A DNA stretch of 64,000 nucleotides from Evernia prunastri. Taxonomy: Eukaryota; Ascomycota; Lecanoromycetes; Lecanorales; Parmeliaceae. This document shows, piece by piece, positions 33,231 to 45,293 of this stretch. Both the position numbers and the translations under genes were made by a program. How positions within the stretch are numbered: position 1 is the stretch's first letter; every line of letters begins with the position of its first letter. The stretch spans positions 310,001 to 374,000 of the forward strand of contig NKYR01000014.1 of NCBI GenBank assembly GCA_003184365.1, in the 5' to 3' direction. The notes under the pieces are model-generated. The model saw only the letters and a program-made list of their open reading frames with translations. It had not been told where the DNA came from and ran no database searches.

Positions 33231-34568
33231 TTATAATCTTAGCTTATTCAAACACACAGGCTGCAAAACGTCCAAACCCGAACTACAATCGCAATTGCAA
33301 CCGATCGAGTCCAACTCCTTTAGCGGCGTCTTGCTCAGATCCGGGATACGCCCGTCTCCGGCCAGATAAGCGCAGTACTGGAAAGGCGCATGCTGGTAGC
33401 CGAAGTCGGAAAAGTGGTGGATCTGCGAGGGGTCGAGGAGAAGGGCGGCGGCGAGCGAATGCACGGGTGCGTCTCCCCACTGCTGAAGGGTTAGGTTTGG
33501 CCGTGTATGCTTGGGCGACTGACTGACATACCCGCTCGTAGTAAAATCCTCCGTCGTTGTCCAGGTATTCGAATAGGTTTCGGTATGCTTTGCTGCGGTA
33601 GAAGTCCATGTCTGCGATCTCGAAGTTGTTGAAGAAATGACAGAGATTCCAGAGGTTGCCATCGGTATCTCGGTGTCGAAACGAGCGGAGCAGAAGACGG
33701 AATGGCCATGGCAATGAAGAGAGATCGATCATTGCAGTCCATAGAGCCGTGGTTTGGATCTGATTCATCTTCTTGTAGTCGGAGATCTTGCGAAACAGCG
33801 ATGGCACTGTGTCGCCGAGCTCCCAGAGTGCTTGGACATAACCATAGATCTTGCTATGCTTTGCCATTTCTACGAACGGGTCACTGCAAACGTCAGGACA
33901 GCCTTTGGCCGGCGATCTGAGGACGTACTATGTGATTGCGCATGTGAAACGCACATCAGGTTCAATGCGCCAATACCATTTATACGGCTGCAACAACTTG
34001 TGATCGTAGAACATCCTAGATTGATGGTCTTAGTCAACATTCCATCACCGCGAGTGAGGTACTGTATTGACCCAGAGTAGAATCTACACATATGATGGTA
34101 GCTCTCATTGCCTCCAAAATACTGGCCATCGGCCGCCTGAGCATCCATCTTCGCGCGGGCCTTGACCTGATCTATTGAGCTTGGGTAGCCCCACATATCG
34201 TCGCCAATGACTCCGAACTCAGTGACGCCGCTTGTTACCCTCTGCACGCCATCGATGAACTCTTGGTCCCAGGCCTTATTATTTAGAAAGACAATCGGGT
34301 AGTGAAAGTCTTTGTTGAACTGCTCTTCTAAAGATATGAGAGATTTAATAGCGCCGTCAAGTTCTGTATTTCTCGCCAGCATAAGAAAAGTTGCATTCTC
34401 TCTTGGTGCATTGACGTTGGGTACTTGGCAGCCGACATAAAAGGGCGTTTCAGCTGGTTTTGATGGGTAGGATTCTCGAAAACTGTACGTGTTTATGCAC
34501 GTTCCAATGAAGAGAGCGAAACTTGCGAAACATACTGTTACCAGCAGAGGTCGGTAGCGTGGAAACAT
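33231..34568 (-). CDS. Alpha-1,2-mannosyltransferase, KRE2/MNT1 (GT15) family
   Basis: Exons 34568-34072, 34015-33929, 33883-33532 and 33479-33231 give 394 aa in frame. It is a type II Golgi enzyme: a short cytoplasmic start (MFPRYR), a signal anchor LLVTVCFASFALFIGTC, then the GT15 catalytic domain. Visible motifs: ATFLMLARNTELDGAIKSLI, HYPIVFLNN, YHHMCRFYSG, YWRIEPDV (about 180-187), FEIADMDFYRS (about 283-292, with the Glu proposed as nucleophile in yeast Kre2), GGFYYERWGDAPVHS, and CNCD near the C-terminus. It adds mannose from GDP-mannose to O- and N-linked glycans of secreted proteins. An ATG at 34697 would add 43 residues but is not needed. Intron 1 has a weak donor (GTCAAT) but a good branch site (GACTAA). 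Confidence 0.92.
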
Positions 34569-36188
34569 GGAAAAGATGGTCGTGCGTCCAGAGACATGTC
34601 GTAGCTGCGCTCTTACTATTGGGAATGGAAGTGATGGAAGGTCGTTAGTCCATGTCGTAGCGTTGGTGAGAACTAAGAAGTTTGGGGTCCGAACCAAGTA
34701 GCGGCCGCGTTCCCGGGCGACGGTCTCTCGGCGTAGAGTATCTTGCTGCCAATGTTGGACCTCCGTTGTGAAGTCCCAGATCAGTCGAAGACGATGACCT
34801 GCTATCCTATATAATCAGAGCTTGCTAGCTGTCAGGATCCAATTCCTGCGCCAAAAATTACTGTAATTTCTCCTCACCCTCGAGAATAAGCGCCAGACTC
34901 CTCGGCTACAGTCAGCGTACTCAAATTCGTCATTAAATATTTCACAATAGCGTTAGAAATGGCTAAATTATGTGTATATGACTGCTGTAGTCTGATGATT
35001 TCTTCTCTATCTTCTTCTATCTTCTCTATCTTCTTCGTCTGAGCATATAGCATTATTTTCACGTTTTTGATTATTATTTAATCATTTCTACACCGATTTT
35101 CTTCAAATAAAGCGCTATAATGCTAAAACACTATAGTACTCATGAAACATCAGTTATAAGTCTCAAATATAGTATCTTTATTATTAAGATATAGCCTATT
35201 TCAAATGATGGGCGGATTGTTTGATGAGATTACGAATATATTTAGGGTTAGGGTATTGCATAACTAGGTGTGTTGCATAACTACGTGACATCGAGTACTG
35301 TGAGGAGAGTCTGAACAGATCAATCTCGTGTCGATAGCATCAAAGATGCGCCCAAAAACGCTTGGTACCTACCTTACCTTATGTCTCAGGTCGTACCGGA
35401 TGCCTAAGGTACCTACTTTAAGGCTTGGCTTGACTTTGACGCCCTCGACGCCCTCGGCGATTTCAATTGAGCGGGCTCTGCCGGATAGCGTGCCACGCTA
35501 GAGTCCCGGTCCCTTCCACTTCGAGAATTTGAGTATGAGCGACAGCGAATAAATGAAGGGGCTACTGTACTCAGCCTACGCCTAGTTGTAGTAAGGTTGG
35601 CACACCATATGTCAAAATTATGCATACTATCGTGACAGTTCGGGGTCAGGGTCGAGGGGGTGTCGCGTGACCTGTTGTGCCGCGTCATGTTCTTGCCCTG
35701 CCAAGACCCCTCTCTGTGCCAAGCTATCACAATCCTGCCCTGTCCCCCTTTGCGAGGTCGCTGCGACTGAGGCTGCCATTGGGGTAATTTCGCCAGAGTG
35801 TTCTTGATGGGAATTGGGTTTGGTTGGGTTGGGTTGGGGCTTCTTTTCATCGTACCGTTTCCGATGGAAGGGAGGGGGGAGAAATCCAGAGCAAGAATTG
35901 GAAAGGGTGGTGAGGGTAGTTCGTTTGGCTAGGACCCAGTGATTTGAATGCATTACCTTAGTTGGCTATTCTTTTTCTCAAGCTAGGGTTCTCTGTCTAG
36001 AAGATGTTGAATGTTCCGACTGTGCCAAAAAAATCCCCATCAATTACTTTATACATTACCTGTTGATTCCGAAATATCCGCTCAACAAGCGGGAGTTGCT
36101 GAATAAAATCAAAAAACCACCGATACAGTACGACGCAATGTCATATACATCTTGTAGCCGACGTGCCCTCATCTATCCATCACTCTTC
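34569..36188. other. Intergenic region
   Basis: 1.6 kb with no gene recognised. A doubled TTAGGG lies at about 35246-35257, and the motif TTGCATAACTA(G/C)GTG occurs twice just after it. Around 34900-35170 the sequence is AT-rich. Confidence 0.5.
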
Positions 36189-36984
36189 TCACGACAGCAT
36201 CATCGCCATTGCCGCCGCTCCCAACAAAGTCCATACACCCCCACCCACACCTCTATGATTCATCCCGGCACGACTAGTCTGTGTAGTCGCAACACCCGCG
36301 TCCACCGCTACCTTCGGCGCTGGGTTATCAACGTCCCATGTAACGCCTTGCGTCGAAGCGTTCGTCTGCTGGCTGATGAAGATCGCAACTCCCGTCACGC
36401 TTTCGCTGTCTTCAGGATCCTGGAGCTTCAGCTGGCAAGGGCTGTATTTTCGGTAGGGTGAGAGGGGAACGGGGAAAGAGGCGACCGAAGGGCTGGAGGG
36501 CGTGACTAGGGTGTGGGAATAGGATGTGGGGACTTCATAGTCTGACAGAGAAGAATTCAGCAATTGTTCGTTCGATCGTTCGGTACTCAATTGAAAACGA
36601 TGCTGGGGATGAATGATACTGTGGTGGATGGGAAAGACGCGCATGATAAATGCATTACTCACAGATGAAGCTACTCGAATCGTTTCGTGTCCAGCATTGT
36701 ATCTGCAGCGACGGCGTATGCTGCGCTCCGTTCGCGACCCATGCCACGTCGATGGTGTCTTTGTAGGAAACCTGGATCCCAGTATTGTACTGATCCGGAA
36801 AGTCTGGATAGGTGAAATTGTAAGGAGGGAAAACGGTCGGTGCTGCGGATGGGGGGAGAGAAGTTGTCGTGGTGGGCGCGGAAGAATTGGACAGAGGATA
36901 AAGTTGAGAGGATGCGGGGGGGAGGAACTGGAGGAGGGTAAGGATGAGGCTTGCGGACGGGAAGAATTGGTGGATGACGGGCAT
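36189..36984 (-). CDS. Secreted, probably GPI-anchored protein
   Basis: Exons 36984-36663 and 36541-36189 give 224 aa in frame (intron 121 bp, GTGAGT...CTGTCAG). The signal peptide is MPVIHQFFPSASLILTLLQF ending near SSQ. A Ser/Thr/Pro-rich stretch follows (NSSAPTTTTSLPPSAAPTVF), then PYNFTYPDFPDQYNTGIQVS, IDVAWVANG, LQIQCWTRND, and a second conserved patch, CQLKLQDPEDSESVTGVAIF followed by TWDVD. The C-terminus GVGGGVWTLLGAAAMAMMLS is a hydrophobic tail like a GPI signal. Similar small proteins are widespread in filamentous ascomycetes and unnamed; they are expected at the cell surface. Several N-glycosylation sites are present. Exon 2 boundary chosen because only it keeps the frame. Confidence 0.75.
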
Positions 36985-37898
36985 GTTTTTCCCTCTCGCT
37001 GGCGTTGGGTGTGGAATATCCTAGATCCTAGCAAGCGTGAATGATTCTTCAAGGGTTCATGGCGACGGGCGAGTGTGGCTTTTCTCTTTCTCATCCTAGC
37101 TCACTCGGCTACCCCTATATTCGTTATCATTGGGAAGGTAAATGCCGGAAAGTGTCCATGACACTCCGGAATAGGATCATCTTGTCGACATCTCAACTCG
37201 GTCAGAGTACGCTAGCACTGCGTTAGTGAAAGTATAATCCCTCGACAAGGTCTGGGAGACGTGGGAGAGTCTCAAGAAAGAAATGTCAGAAATCAATAAC
37301 AGGCTTACAGCTTCCTTTATGGGAAGCCATGGAAAGCCAGATTGCTCGAGAAGTCTAAGGACTGAGGATAGCTTCAAGCAGAGTGACAGTCCTACCACTC
37401 AGCGTTGATGAGCATTTAGCTACCGATTCTACCAATAATTTATAATCATGGATGGATTGTCATTCGATTTCTGGATCCCGAAATTGCCTCAAGTATTCGG
37501 AAGGTCAGGATGTAGATCTGAAGCAAGGAAGAAGGTTTCCAACTTTCCAAAATGATAACGGGTAAACGGGTATACTTAAACGGGTATACTTAAATGTAGG
37601 GGTACAGCCGTTGTGCCATTCCCCGCGCAACCGCACTGGCTGGGGGGCACCTTCCCTGTCAGTTGATGTGACGTTTGCCAACCATCCTTTCTTCATCCCT
37701 CCACTCAACTCCCCACCCTGTGCCCTATGACCGCGAATCAGAAGAGTTGACATAGGTACTCCTTCATGCTACGCATACTCTTGGCGAAGTCTACCTTCCC
37801 AACACTTTCACATCTGCCTTAGCCTTGCATTTCCAAGACTCGGACGCAGAAAGTCTGCCACCAGGTGACCAGGGAATACATATCTATCCGCCAACATC
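36985..37898. other. Intergenic region upstream of DAD1
   Basis: About 910 bp between divergent genes. It has a short direct repeat, AACGGGTATACTTAAA, twice at about 37558-37595. No gene recognised. Confidence 0.5.
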
Positions 37899-38320
37899 AT
37901 GGCCACCCGCTCCAACACCACCCAACCATCTCAACCCGCTCCGAAGACCCCTTTCCTCCAGCAGCGTGACGCGTTAGTGGGGGAGATCGCCATAGTACAT
38001 CTCCCTTACATCCACCCCCATCAATGAATCGGTAGAAGACCCATCTGCTGACGCATTCGACCATGTAGAGCCTCGAGAATGTCCTTCAGAACATGAACAA
38101 GCTCAACCGCTCGCTGGAGGGCGTGATTGCCGTCGGCAATGAGTTCGGAGCCGTGGAGGCGCTGTGGAGTCAGTTTGAAGGGGTCATGGCGCGGGAGCCA
38201 GGGGAGGAGGGTCAGGAAGGGGGCACCGAAGGCAGTGGGGAAGGTGAAGAGGAAGAAGAACAGGAAGAAGAAGTTGAGAGTGCTGGAGCGGCGGAGAAGG
38301 TGGCTCAAAAGGGAAGGTGA
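37899..38320 (+). CDS. DAD1: DASH/DAM1 complex subunit Dad1
   Basis: Exons 37899-37994 and 38069-38320 give 115 aa. The first exon ends TPFLQQRDALVGEIAI, and splicing adds SLENVLQNMNKLNRSLEGVI followed by AVGNEFGAVEALWSQFEGVM, the diagnostic block of Dad1. Dad1 is part of the ring-forming DASH complex that couples kinetochores to spindle microtubules in fungi. The C-terminus after the core is a species-specific acidic tail (EEEEEQEEEVESAG), which overlaps a simple GAAGAAGAGG-type repeat in the DNA. The yeast protein is of similar small size. Convergent with RHO4, 454 bp away. Confidence 0.92.
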
Positions 38321-38774
38321 CGCTGAGAGCATCATGGGAAGAGAGAGGAAAGGCAACAGAGAAAAGGAAGAAGAGGCTGAGGGTGCTGGAGAGGTGGGAG
38401 AAGGTGGATAAAAGGGAGGAGACAATAAAAATAGTATGAAAAGAAGGAGAAGAGGAATGACTTATGCGTCATGGAGACTTATGAGGTGAGGCCTGGGATG
38501 ATGCAACGGCGAGCGCTATACGAACATAGCGTGTGCGAGACGGGAGCGTGTTATGATGGTTCAGATATGTATTGCTATGTGGATGAAAGCTATGTGTTCC
38601 GACTGGAACGCCGGTAGCGCCAAAAATACGCTATTCTGTGGCCGTAAAGCAGGAACATGAAGGTAGGATTAATCTACACGGAGACCTGACCGTGCTTTGC
38701 CAAACACCGTATGCGTGCAAAATCGTTAGGATAACATGGGCTGGTGTTAGTGCCCCGACTTTGACCAAAGAGCC
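38321..38774. other. Intergenic region between DAD1 and RHO4
   Basis: Convergent 454-bp gap. The first 130 bp continue the purine-rich (GAAGAAGAGG-like) composition of the DAD1 tail; nothing else seen. Confidence 0.55.
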
Positions 38775-39731
38775 TCACAGGATCCGACATTCTCTCTTCC
38801 TCGACTTCTTCTCCTTACCAACGCCTCCAGCTGCACCGGTTCCACCAAACGACTGCTGGGTCTGCTTCCGCTCATTCTTCTGTTGTTCTCGGCTTACGGC
38901 TGTGTCAACGGCAAGATCGAAGATTTCATGTACGCCCAACATCTCTTTGCTGCTGCACTCGACATAGGTGGCACCCATTTGTCTTGCGACATTCTGACCT
39001 TGCTCTTGCGTTACCGGGGTCAGGCCTTGGGTCTTGAGAAGGTCGATGCAGGCGCGTTTAGTGCGAAGGTCTGATTTGAGGCCGACGAGCATCAGGGGGG
39101 TTGTAGGGCAGAAATGGAGTACTTCAGGGTACCACTATTCGATATCAGATTAAGGGCATCCCGGTGCGGCTGATGATTTGCTCACCTTGTCCATGACGTT
39201 CTCTAATGAGTTGGGACAGTCGATGGCGAAGCAGACGAACAGGAGATCGGTTTCTGGGTATGACAATGGTCGAAGGCGATCATACTCCTCTTGGCCTGCG
39301 GTATCCCATAGTGCCAATTCGACTGTTTTCCCGCTTGGTTTATGTTCTGTGTGCGATAGGTAGTTTTCAAAGACCGTAGGGACGTATTTCTAGTTCGCAT
39401 TAGCATCACTTACCTATTGCTCAAGCGGATTGCTCACCTCAGGGAAATAGCCTTGGCTGTAGCTTATAAGCAAACATGTCTTGCCGCACCCTCCATCGCC
39501 CACGACCACAAACTTCTTCGAGTATGCTGGTGGCTGTGTGATATTGGTTCCTGCTGATACCCTATCCGACGAGCTCGCAGCGCTCATAGTGCCATTGCTG
39601 TTCCTAGTGCTCTGCTGCCTGACTGGCTTCCGATGCGGCGATATCGATCCTGATTGCGTGCTCACGACTCCGCTTCTTCTCGAACCTCGTCGTAGAAAGT
39701 CATAATTCTCATATGAGGTCTGTTCGGTCAT
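38775..39731 (-). CDS. RHO4: Rho-family GTPase Rho4
   Basis: Exons 39731-39438, 39389-39186 and 39134-38775 give 285 aa. A 70-residue N-terminal extension rich in Ser/Arg, as in fungal Rho4, precedes the GTPase domain: P-loop GDGGCGKT (78-85), effector region KYVPTVFENY, DTAGQEEYDRLRPLSYPETD, and LMLVGLKSDLR with the Rho insert, then ECSSKEMLGVHEIFDLAVDT. The tail is Gly/Lys-rich (KKSRKRE) and ends in CRIL, a CAAX box with terminal Leu, so geranylgeranylation and plasma-membrane targeting are expected. In filamentous fungi Rho4 controls septum formation. Starts 406 bp from the divergent phosphatase gene. Confidence 0.93.
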
Positions 39732-40137
39732 TTTGAATGGGTCTTATAGGATTACTTGCGTAATAGGATGCTAGTACTTGCGGAACGCTTCCACCAAGTC
39801 GTGAAATACTCTTGCCAATATACACAAAGAATTTATGTAATGCGTGCTGTTTTATAAGAAGTTTGTGCGATGTGAAATTAATTTTCGGCTTCCTGGTTTT
39901 CCAAAGGCCCTTATGTTTGGAAAGTCTCGTTGGCCAAGCAACTATCTTATCAGCGCCGCTTCCGCGTGCCGGCTGTGCTACCTTAAAGTACTTTAAATCA
40001 GTGACCGTTAAATCTTTCTCAATCTTGCTCCCAAGGAATTGCGGCGCAATTTCATTCTTACCTCCTGTAAGAATGAGCGGGCTTTGTACGATGCTGTGCG
40101 CTTCATGACTTGCAACACATCACAAGCTGACAAGATA
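39732..40137. promoter_or_regulatory. Divergent promoter region, RHO4 / LCB phosphatase
   Basis: 406 bp shared upstream region. The plus frame is open from 40039 without an earlier stop, so the phosphatase start could be 40039 or 40105 instead of 40138. No TATA box stands out. Confidence 0.5.
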
Positions 40138-41996
40138 ATGTCGAAGCCGGAAACTCTCCTGGGGCCGTTGCCCAGTCTGAACATCGTCACGAATGTGGAG
40201 AAGCTGGATGCAGGATTGCGAGGCCTAGACCACTGTGAGCTTCCACTACAGATACTTTGTTGGCTTGCGTTACTGACATGCGTGTTAGACAGGACGAGGC
40301 TTCCTCTATGGCGCTACACTCCCCGTCAGCGACTTATTCCCTTGATACGCTGGGAGACGCCGCATTTAGCAGCCATCCAGAAGAGCGTTCGATCTCCGGC
40401 TCTGGACACGTATTTCTCAATAACGGCAAACCTTGGAACTCATACTTTCTTCATGGTAGTCTTGCCGATACTCTTCTGGTGCGGCTACACAAATTTGGGA
40501 AGAGGCATGGTACACGTGCTTGCTTCAGGGGTCTTCTTCAGTGGCTTTCTCAAGGACATGTGGTGTCTGCCGCGCCCACTCTCGCCTCCTTTGAACCGTA
40601 TTACCATGTCACAATCCGCGGCTCTGGAATACGGCTTTCCCTCGACTCACTCAACCAACGCGATGTCTGTAGCTGTGTATGCGCTCTTCATGTTGCACGC
40701 CCCAGACTCAAGTGTACCTTATGCTCTTAAGATTGGATTGGAAACCCTTTCTTGTTGCTACGCTGTATCTATTGTACTTGGACGACTCTACTGTGGCATG
40801 CACGGATTCTTTGATGTTCTCGTCGGCAGTGCACTTGGTGCTTCGTTATCGATCATTCAATGTTTATATGGTGACAGCTTCGACCACTTCATACATACGG
40901 GGTCTTTCAGGGCGCCCGCAGCGGTCATTCTCATTATTCTGGTCCTTGTTCGAATCCATCCAGAGCCTGCAGACGACTGCCCGTGTTTTGATGATAGCGT
41001 CGCATTTGCTGGAGTCATGATTGGCGTTGAATTAGGTAACTGGCATTTTGGTCGGAGCGGCCGTGCTTGGAATGAGCCCGCTCCTGCAACTGTACCTTTT
41101 AATCTTGAAGCTCTGGGCTGGCCCAGAACTATCGCGCGCATCGTCATTGGTGTTTTGATGGTCTTCGCGTGGAGGGAAATCATGAAGCCAGCCCTGCTGA
41201 AGTCACTTCCGCCAATCTTCCGGGTTATCGAGATGCTTGGATTGAGCCTACCTAGGAGGTTTTTCGTACAGGCTTCGTAAGTCCAAGGTGCCCGCAAAGT
41301 GCTTACACAGAGTGCTGACTAGTGTTCAGAGAGTACCAACAAGTACCAAATCAGAAAGATGACAATGTCTTACCAGCAGTTTCCGAAATTCCGTCAATGC
41401 TTACCTCCTTTCGCCATCCACGTCGGAGTCGTTCGGTATCAGTAGGACCCCAATCTGAAGCCGACGCCTACGAGACTCTTGCCCACCGCGATACCCGTCG
41501 CAGACAGAGCAAATCAGATATGGTCGCGGCGACGCCAAGGATCGAAGAGAAAAGGAGCTCGGAAGCAAACGCGCCTGACTACTTTGGCATCTCGACGTCA
41601 CACAGAACTTCAAGCAGGCACCCAATGGCTGGCTTGCCAACACCAGCAACTTCAAATCTGGATCTCTACAAGGCGATGACTGGACCTGAGCAAGTGTTAT
41701 ATACGCCCTTGACACCCGGAACTGCGTCAGGAGCTAGTAGCCGTCGGCCAAGTTCAGAACGAAGACAAGATGAGAGGGAAGAGCGAGAGATGTTTTCGAA
41801 GCTCGAAAAGCCCAGAGTCAGGTATGATGTGGAAGTCATCACTAAGCTTATTGTCTATACTGGTAGGTTCGATATTCCATCACTAGCAATGCTGACGTGG
41901 CTAATCAATGCGAAAGGTATTGCTTGGATCGCTGTTGAAGGCGCTCCCATCCTGTTTGAGACTATCGGCCTAGGGCTTGGGACTCATCCTGGCTGA
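40138..41996 (+). CDS. LCB3: Long-chain-base-1-phosphate phosphatase (LCB3/YSR3 type)
   Basis: Exons 40138-40234, 40289-41276, 41330-41862 and 41917-41996 give 565 aa. The first intron (54 bp) is a multiple of three and stays open, but removing it restores GLDHYRTRLPLWRYTPRQR, the family N-terminus. PAP2 phosphatase motifs: KDMWCLPRP (about 121-129), FGFPSTHSTNA-like YGFPSTHSTNA (about 148-158), GRLYCGMHGFFDV (about 203-215). Several membrane helices follow (AAVILIILVLVRI, TIARIVIGVLMVFAW). A long Ser/Arg-rich cytoplasmic loop and the conserved end KPRVRYDVEVITKLIVYTG plus IAWIAVEGAPILFETIGLGL complete it. It dephosphorylates dihydrosphingosine- and phytosphingosine-1-phosphate in the ER. Confidence 0.92.
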
Positions 41997-42721
41997 AAGA
42001 TTTGACGACAATTAAGAGGATACTAACATGCTGGAACATATTTGCCGGACTATTTGGTCAATCGCCCAGTCTACGCTCTGGGCGGCTCATTTCATAAGTC
42101 TGACATTCAGAAGCTCCGGAATCTAATCTCAAAACTAGACGCGTACTTTCTCCGTCCTTGATAGGCTCGACGGTCAGCGAAATTGAACGGCCAAGACGAA
42201 TTGTTCGTTTGTCGATATGCTGTCAATACGACGAGGCCTTCCCTTAGTTCTGGCCACCATCGACGGACGCATCAGCTCAATGGTAGCCTACGTCACGCGA
42301 CATTCGGGAATTTGAGGAGGTATGAATCATACGTGGAAGCTGTGGAGCTGTGGTCCTGAGGAACACCATGGGTAGGAGAAGTCCTTAAGTGCCGGTGGAC
42401 AATCGGTTTGGCAGAAGGAGTTGCGGTTGTTAAGATGGAGGAAATATCAATATCGAGCCTATACTCTGCTTCCATTGGAAGCAGTGGCTTATCAACGCCG
42501 TACTGTCTATCAGTACCATGGCGATAGTTGGGTTTACAGATGCCAATACTCATATGCTTGAAGAACTTATAGATAGCTACATCAGTAGTCAATCACTCTC
42601 TATCTAAAATATGCCTGGCATTTATGAGCGAGCCTCAATCAATGTTGATATTGCATGTAGTATGTCGATCTAACAATGATTTTGTTGATATACCAGATTT
42701 CGGCCCCCCTCTCTGACCTTC
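41997..42721. other. Intergenic region between LCB phosphatase and TYW2
   Basis: 725 bp, tandem-oriented neighbours; no gene, repeat or motif recognised. Confidence 0.55.
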
Positions 42722-44320
42722 TTGAACATGAACGCTATTGATAGAAAATCCCGAGTCCATGGCCGAAGCATGAATAATCACGATGCTTCGAGATCACGTA
42801 TCGCTCTCATTGTTCCAAAATTATTGGTCAAGAAGATCAAAGACGCCCTAAAGGCGCACGGAGATCTAGACAAGAACGCCAAAATCAGACCAGCTAGACT
42901 TGAGGAGCAGAATTCAGCTTTAGAGGGAGCTTCACTGGCGCCTCGGCCAGATGCCTTTCTCATTCCTACTCACCTTTTCGTGGAGATAGAGCAAGGTGAT
43001 TCAGGTACCTTAGCCGTCAAATGGGACCTCCTGCAGTCGCTTGGGCTGGTGGAGTATGAAGTTGACATTGCCGTAATCGTATTTGAGCAGGGTCGTGACA
43101 CTCATGGCTGCCTGGGTTTAGAGAAGTGTCCTAAAAATGGCCCGAATTCGTGTGAAGCATCTGCCAGCGGAAAGCCATCCATGAACCCTTTGGCTCGGAC
43201 AATAGGCCACTGGCTTCATCAGCTCCCCGATAAAGACTTTGAGCGGCCTTTCTCCAGAGATGTTGTTCTGTCATACAGCTGGACTTACGTGGTCTATCCG
43301 CCTCTTCTCCTTCTCCCATCTGCTACCCTATCAAACCTATCATCCATCTTTGGCACAAAAGGTCAAATTATCCCCGAAGACCTTTCTTCTCTTTGGTGCC
43401 TTCTCTCCAGAGAGTTTAAGATCTCGCATATCGCTTTAAATGCCCCAATCTTGGCGAACACTACGAAAGAGACTTCGGTTTTAGGTGGAGAACGTCTAGA
43501 GGCGAATATCCTCCGCTCTCCTACTGACCTGGTACCACTATCTGGAGACTTTGGGCCTAATTTACCGCTGGATCATGGGCCTAGCATCACAGACTTCTGC
43601 TCGGCCTTCTGGTGCACAGCTCTACAGAACGGTATCTCCCAGACTTGGGCCCCCCGCTATACGATGTTCTCTCGTGGCAATATCTCGGAGAAAGCACGCA
43701 TTTTAAGCCTCAAAACCTTGACGGGAAAGGAATTAGGAAGTCAGCCAGCGGAAACAAGTGCTGTTGATCTCTATGCGGGAATTGGATATTTCGCGTTCAG
43801 CTATATTAAGGCCGGGGTTGGCAAGGTGCTGTGCTGGGACATCAATCCGTGGAGTATTGAGGGACTGAGAAGAGGGGCAAAGAAGAACAAGTGGGGCGTC
43901 GAAGTCATCAACGATGGTCAAGCATTCGGGCACATCAATGAAGAAGCACGCCTGGTTGTCTTTCAGGAAAGCAATGAACACGCAGCAAGGAGAATCTCTG
44001 CAATGAAAGACAGCATCCCTCCCGTCCGACATGTCAACTGCGGCCTCTTGCCTTCTTCAAAAGACAGCTGGGAAGTAGCAGTGCAAGTGCTCGGTCCTAC
44101 AGGAGGTTGGATACATGCGCACGAAAATATCGCAAAAAAGGACATAGAAGGTAGAATTGAAGAAGTCGTGGAAATCTTCAAAAGCCTGGTCAGGAATCAC
44201 TCTGTGCATGAGCCCCACGGACAGTGGAGAGTTGAATGCGAACACGTCGAGCAAGTCAAGAGCTACGCTCCAGGCGTCATGCACTATGTTCTGGATATAC
44301 TAATCTCACCTCCTGGATGA
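42722..44320 (+). CDS. TRM12: tRNA wybutosine-synthesising protein 2 (aminocarboxypropyl transferase)
   Basis: Single exon, 532 aa. The C-terminal half holds the TYW2/Trm5-like methyltransferase fold: WAPRYTMFSRGNISEKARIL, then AVDLYAGIGYFAFSYIKAGV (AdoMet-binding, about 347-366), LCWDINPWSIEGLRRGAKKN, VRHVNCGLLPSS and GGWIHAHENI. The N-terminal half has RIALIVPKLLVKKIKDALKA and SYSWTYVVYPPLLLLPSATL. The enzyme transfers the aminocarboxypropyl group of AdoMet to the precursor of wybutosine at G37 of tRNA-Phe. A second ATG at 42728 or 42770 could be the start. Ends 30 bp before poor AT-rich sequence with no further gene to 45040. Confidence 0.92.
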   Translation: MNMNAIDRKSRVHGRSMNNHDASRSRIALIVPKLLVKKIKDALKAHGDLDKNAKIRPARLEEQNSALEGASLAPRPDAFLIPTHLFVEIEQGDSGTLAVKWDLLQSLGLVEYEVDIAVIVFEQGRDTHGCLGLEKCPKNGPNSCEASASGKPSMNPLARTIGHWLHQLPDKDFERPFSRDVVLSYSWTYVVYPPLLLLPSATLSNLSSIFGTKGQIIPEDLSSLWCLLSREFKISHIALNAPILANTTKETSVLGGERLEANILRSPTDLVPLSGDFGPNLPLDHGPSITDFCSAFWCTALQNGISQTWAPRYTMFSRGNISEKARILSLKTLTGKELGSQPAETSAVDLYAGIGYFAFSYIKAGVGKVLCWDINPWSIEGLRRGAKKNKWGVEVINDGQAFGHINEEARLVVFQESNEHAARRISAMKDSIPPVRHVNCGLLPSSKDSWEVAVQVLGPTGGWIHAHENIAKKDIEGRIEEVVEIFKSLVRNHSVHEPHGQWRVECEHVEQVKSYAPGVMHYVLDILISPPG

Positions 44321-45040
44321 ATTACAGGAAATTTTTCATCTAGCGAATCTGAATAATCTGGGGCTTGAACAGCCGTTGGCGGCAAAAGAGTCCCTGCGAC
44401 GAGTCAGACACAGTGGCACTTTGAGGACAATAAGTCCATCGGCTTCTGCGATTGCTTAATGAATTCACGTCACGTCTTATTGCCTTTCATATTTGTCGAA
44501 AGGTGTACCTTGAAGCTGCCCAACAAATCCGAGATGGCCATCAATCCCTAGTAACGCTCTTTCAGCCACAATATTCACTCAGCCGAGAGCCTGCTATCAA
44601 GCATGCAATCTCGACAGTAACGCCGTCTTACATGGGCCATGCGTTCATCACCGTCGATTGAACTCGATGAATATTGTCGGTGGCGGCGGCTTACTGAGAT
44701 GTTAATGTGATAGAGCAGCTACGCGACTTACACTCAATGTTTACTGTGATAAGTGGAAGCACTGTTGAGCCTCATTGACATAGACACCGGAAACTCTCGA
44801 GATCAACCTCGCAAGCGTGGTGAAGAACATCGACTGCTTACCATCTTTGTGGTTCAATGCAAGAGAGCATTAATATTAAATTTAATACAGTCACGCGAAA
44901 GGGGTCTTCTCGAACATGCCTCGATTGGAGCTGTACGTTTTCTCAATTGCAACCGCTGTAGACGAAGAGAACTAAACAAGGCTTCAATTCAAGTGAGGTG
45001 CAATAAGTTCATTGGCTAAAGATAGACAATTACAATAGTA
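44321..45040. other. Intergenic region
   Basis: 720 bp; only short chance frames. Convergent with the next gene. Confidence 0.5.
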
Positions 45041-45293
45041 TCATGCCACAAGGTCCCAGCAGACCGTGGGACCTGTCACTGTCTTCGCAATCCCAAAAAT
45101 GCTGTCCAATTCAGCTTGCGACGATCTCCCCACCCCCCACTCAGTGGCAAACCAAAATGTCGGGACAAACTTCGCTGCGGCTTTGATTCTCGCGCCCGTC
45201 CCTTCCACATTTTCTGCATGACGCGGTCCACGGTAAAGCTCCGTATCACCCAGTTCCAGCTGTCTCAAAGGAGATAAGCGGCATCGACACGGC

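Noticed and set aside
35246..35257. Two telomere-type TTAGGG units
   Set aside because: Only two units in AT-rich DNA; too short to indicate an internal telomere or chromosome end.
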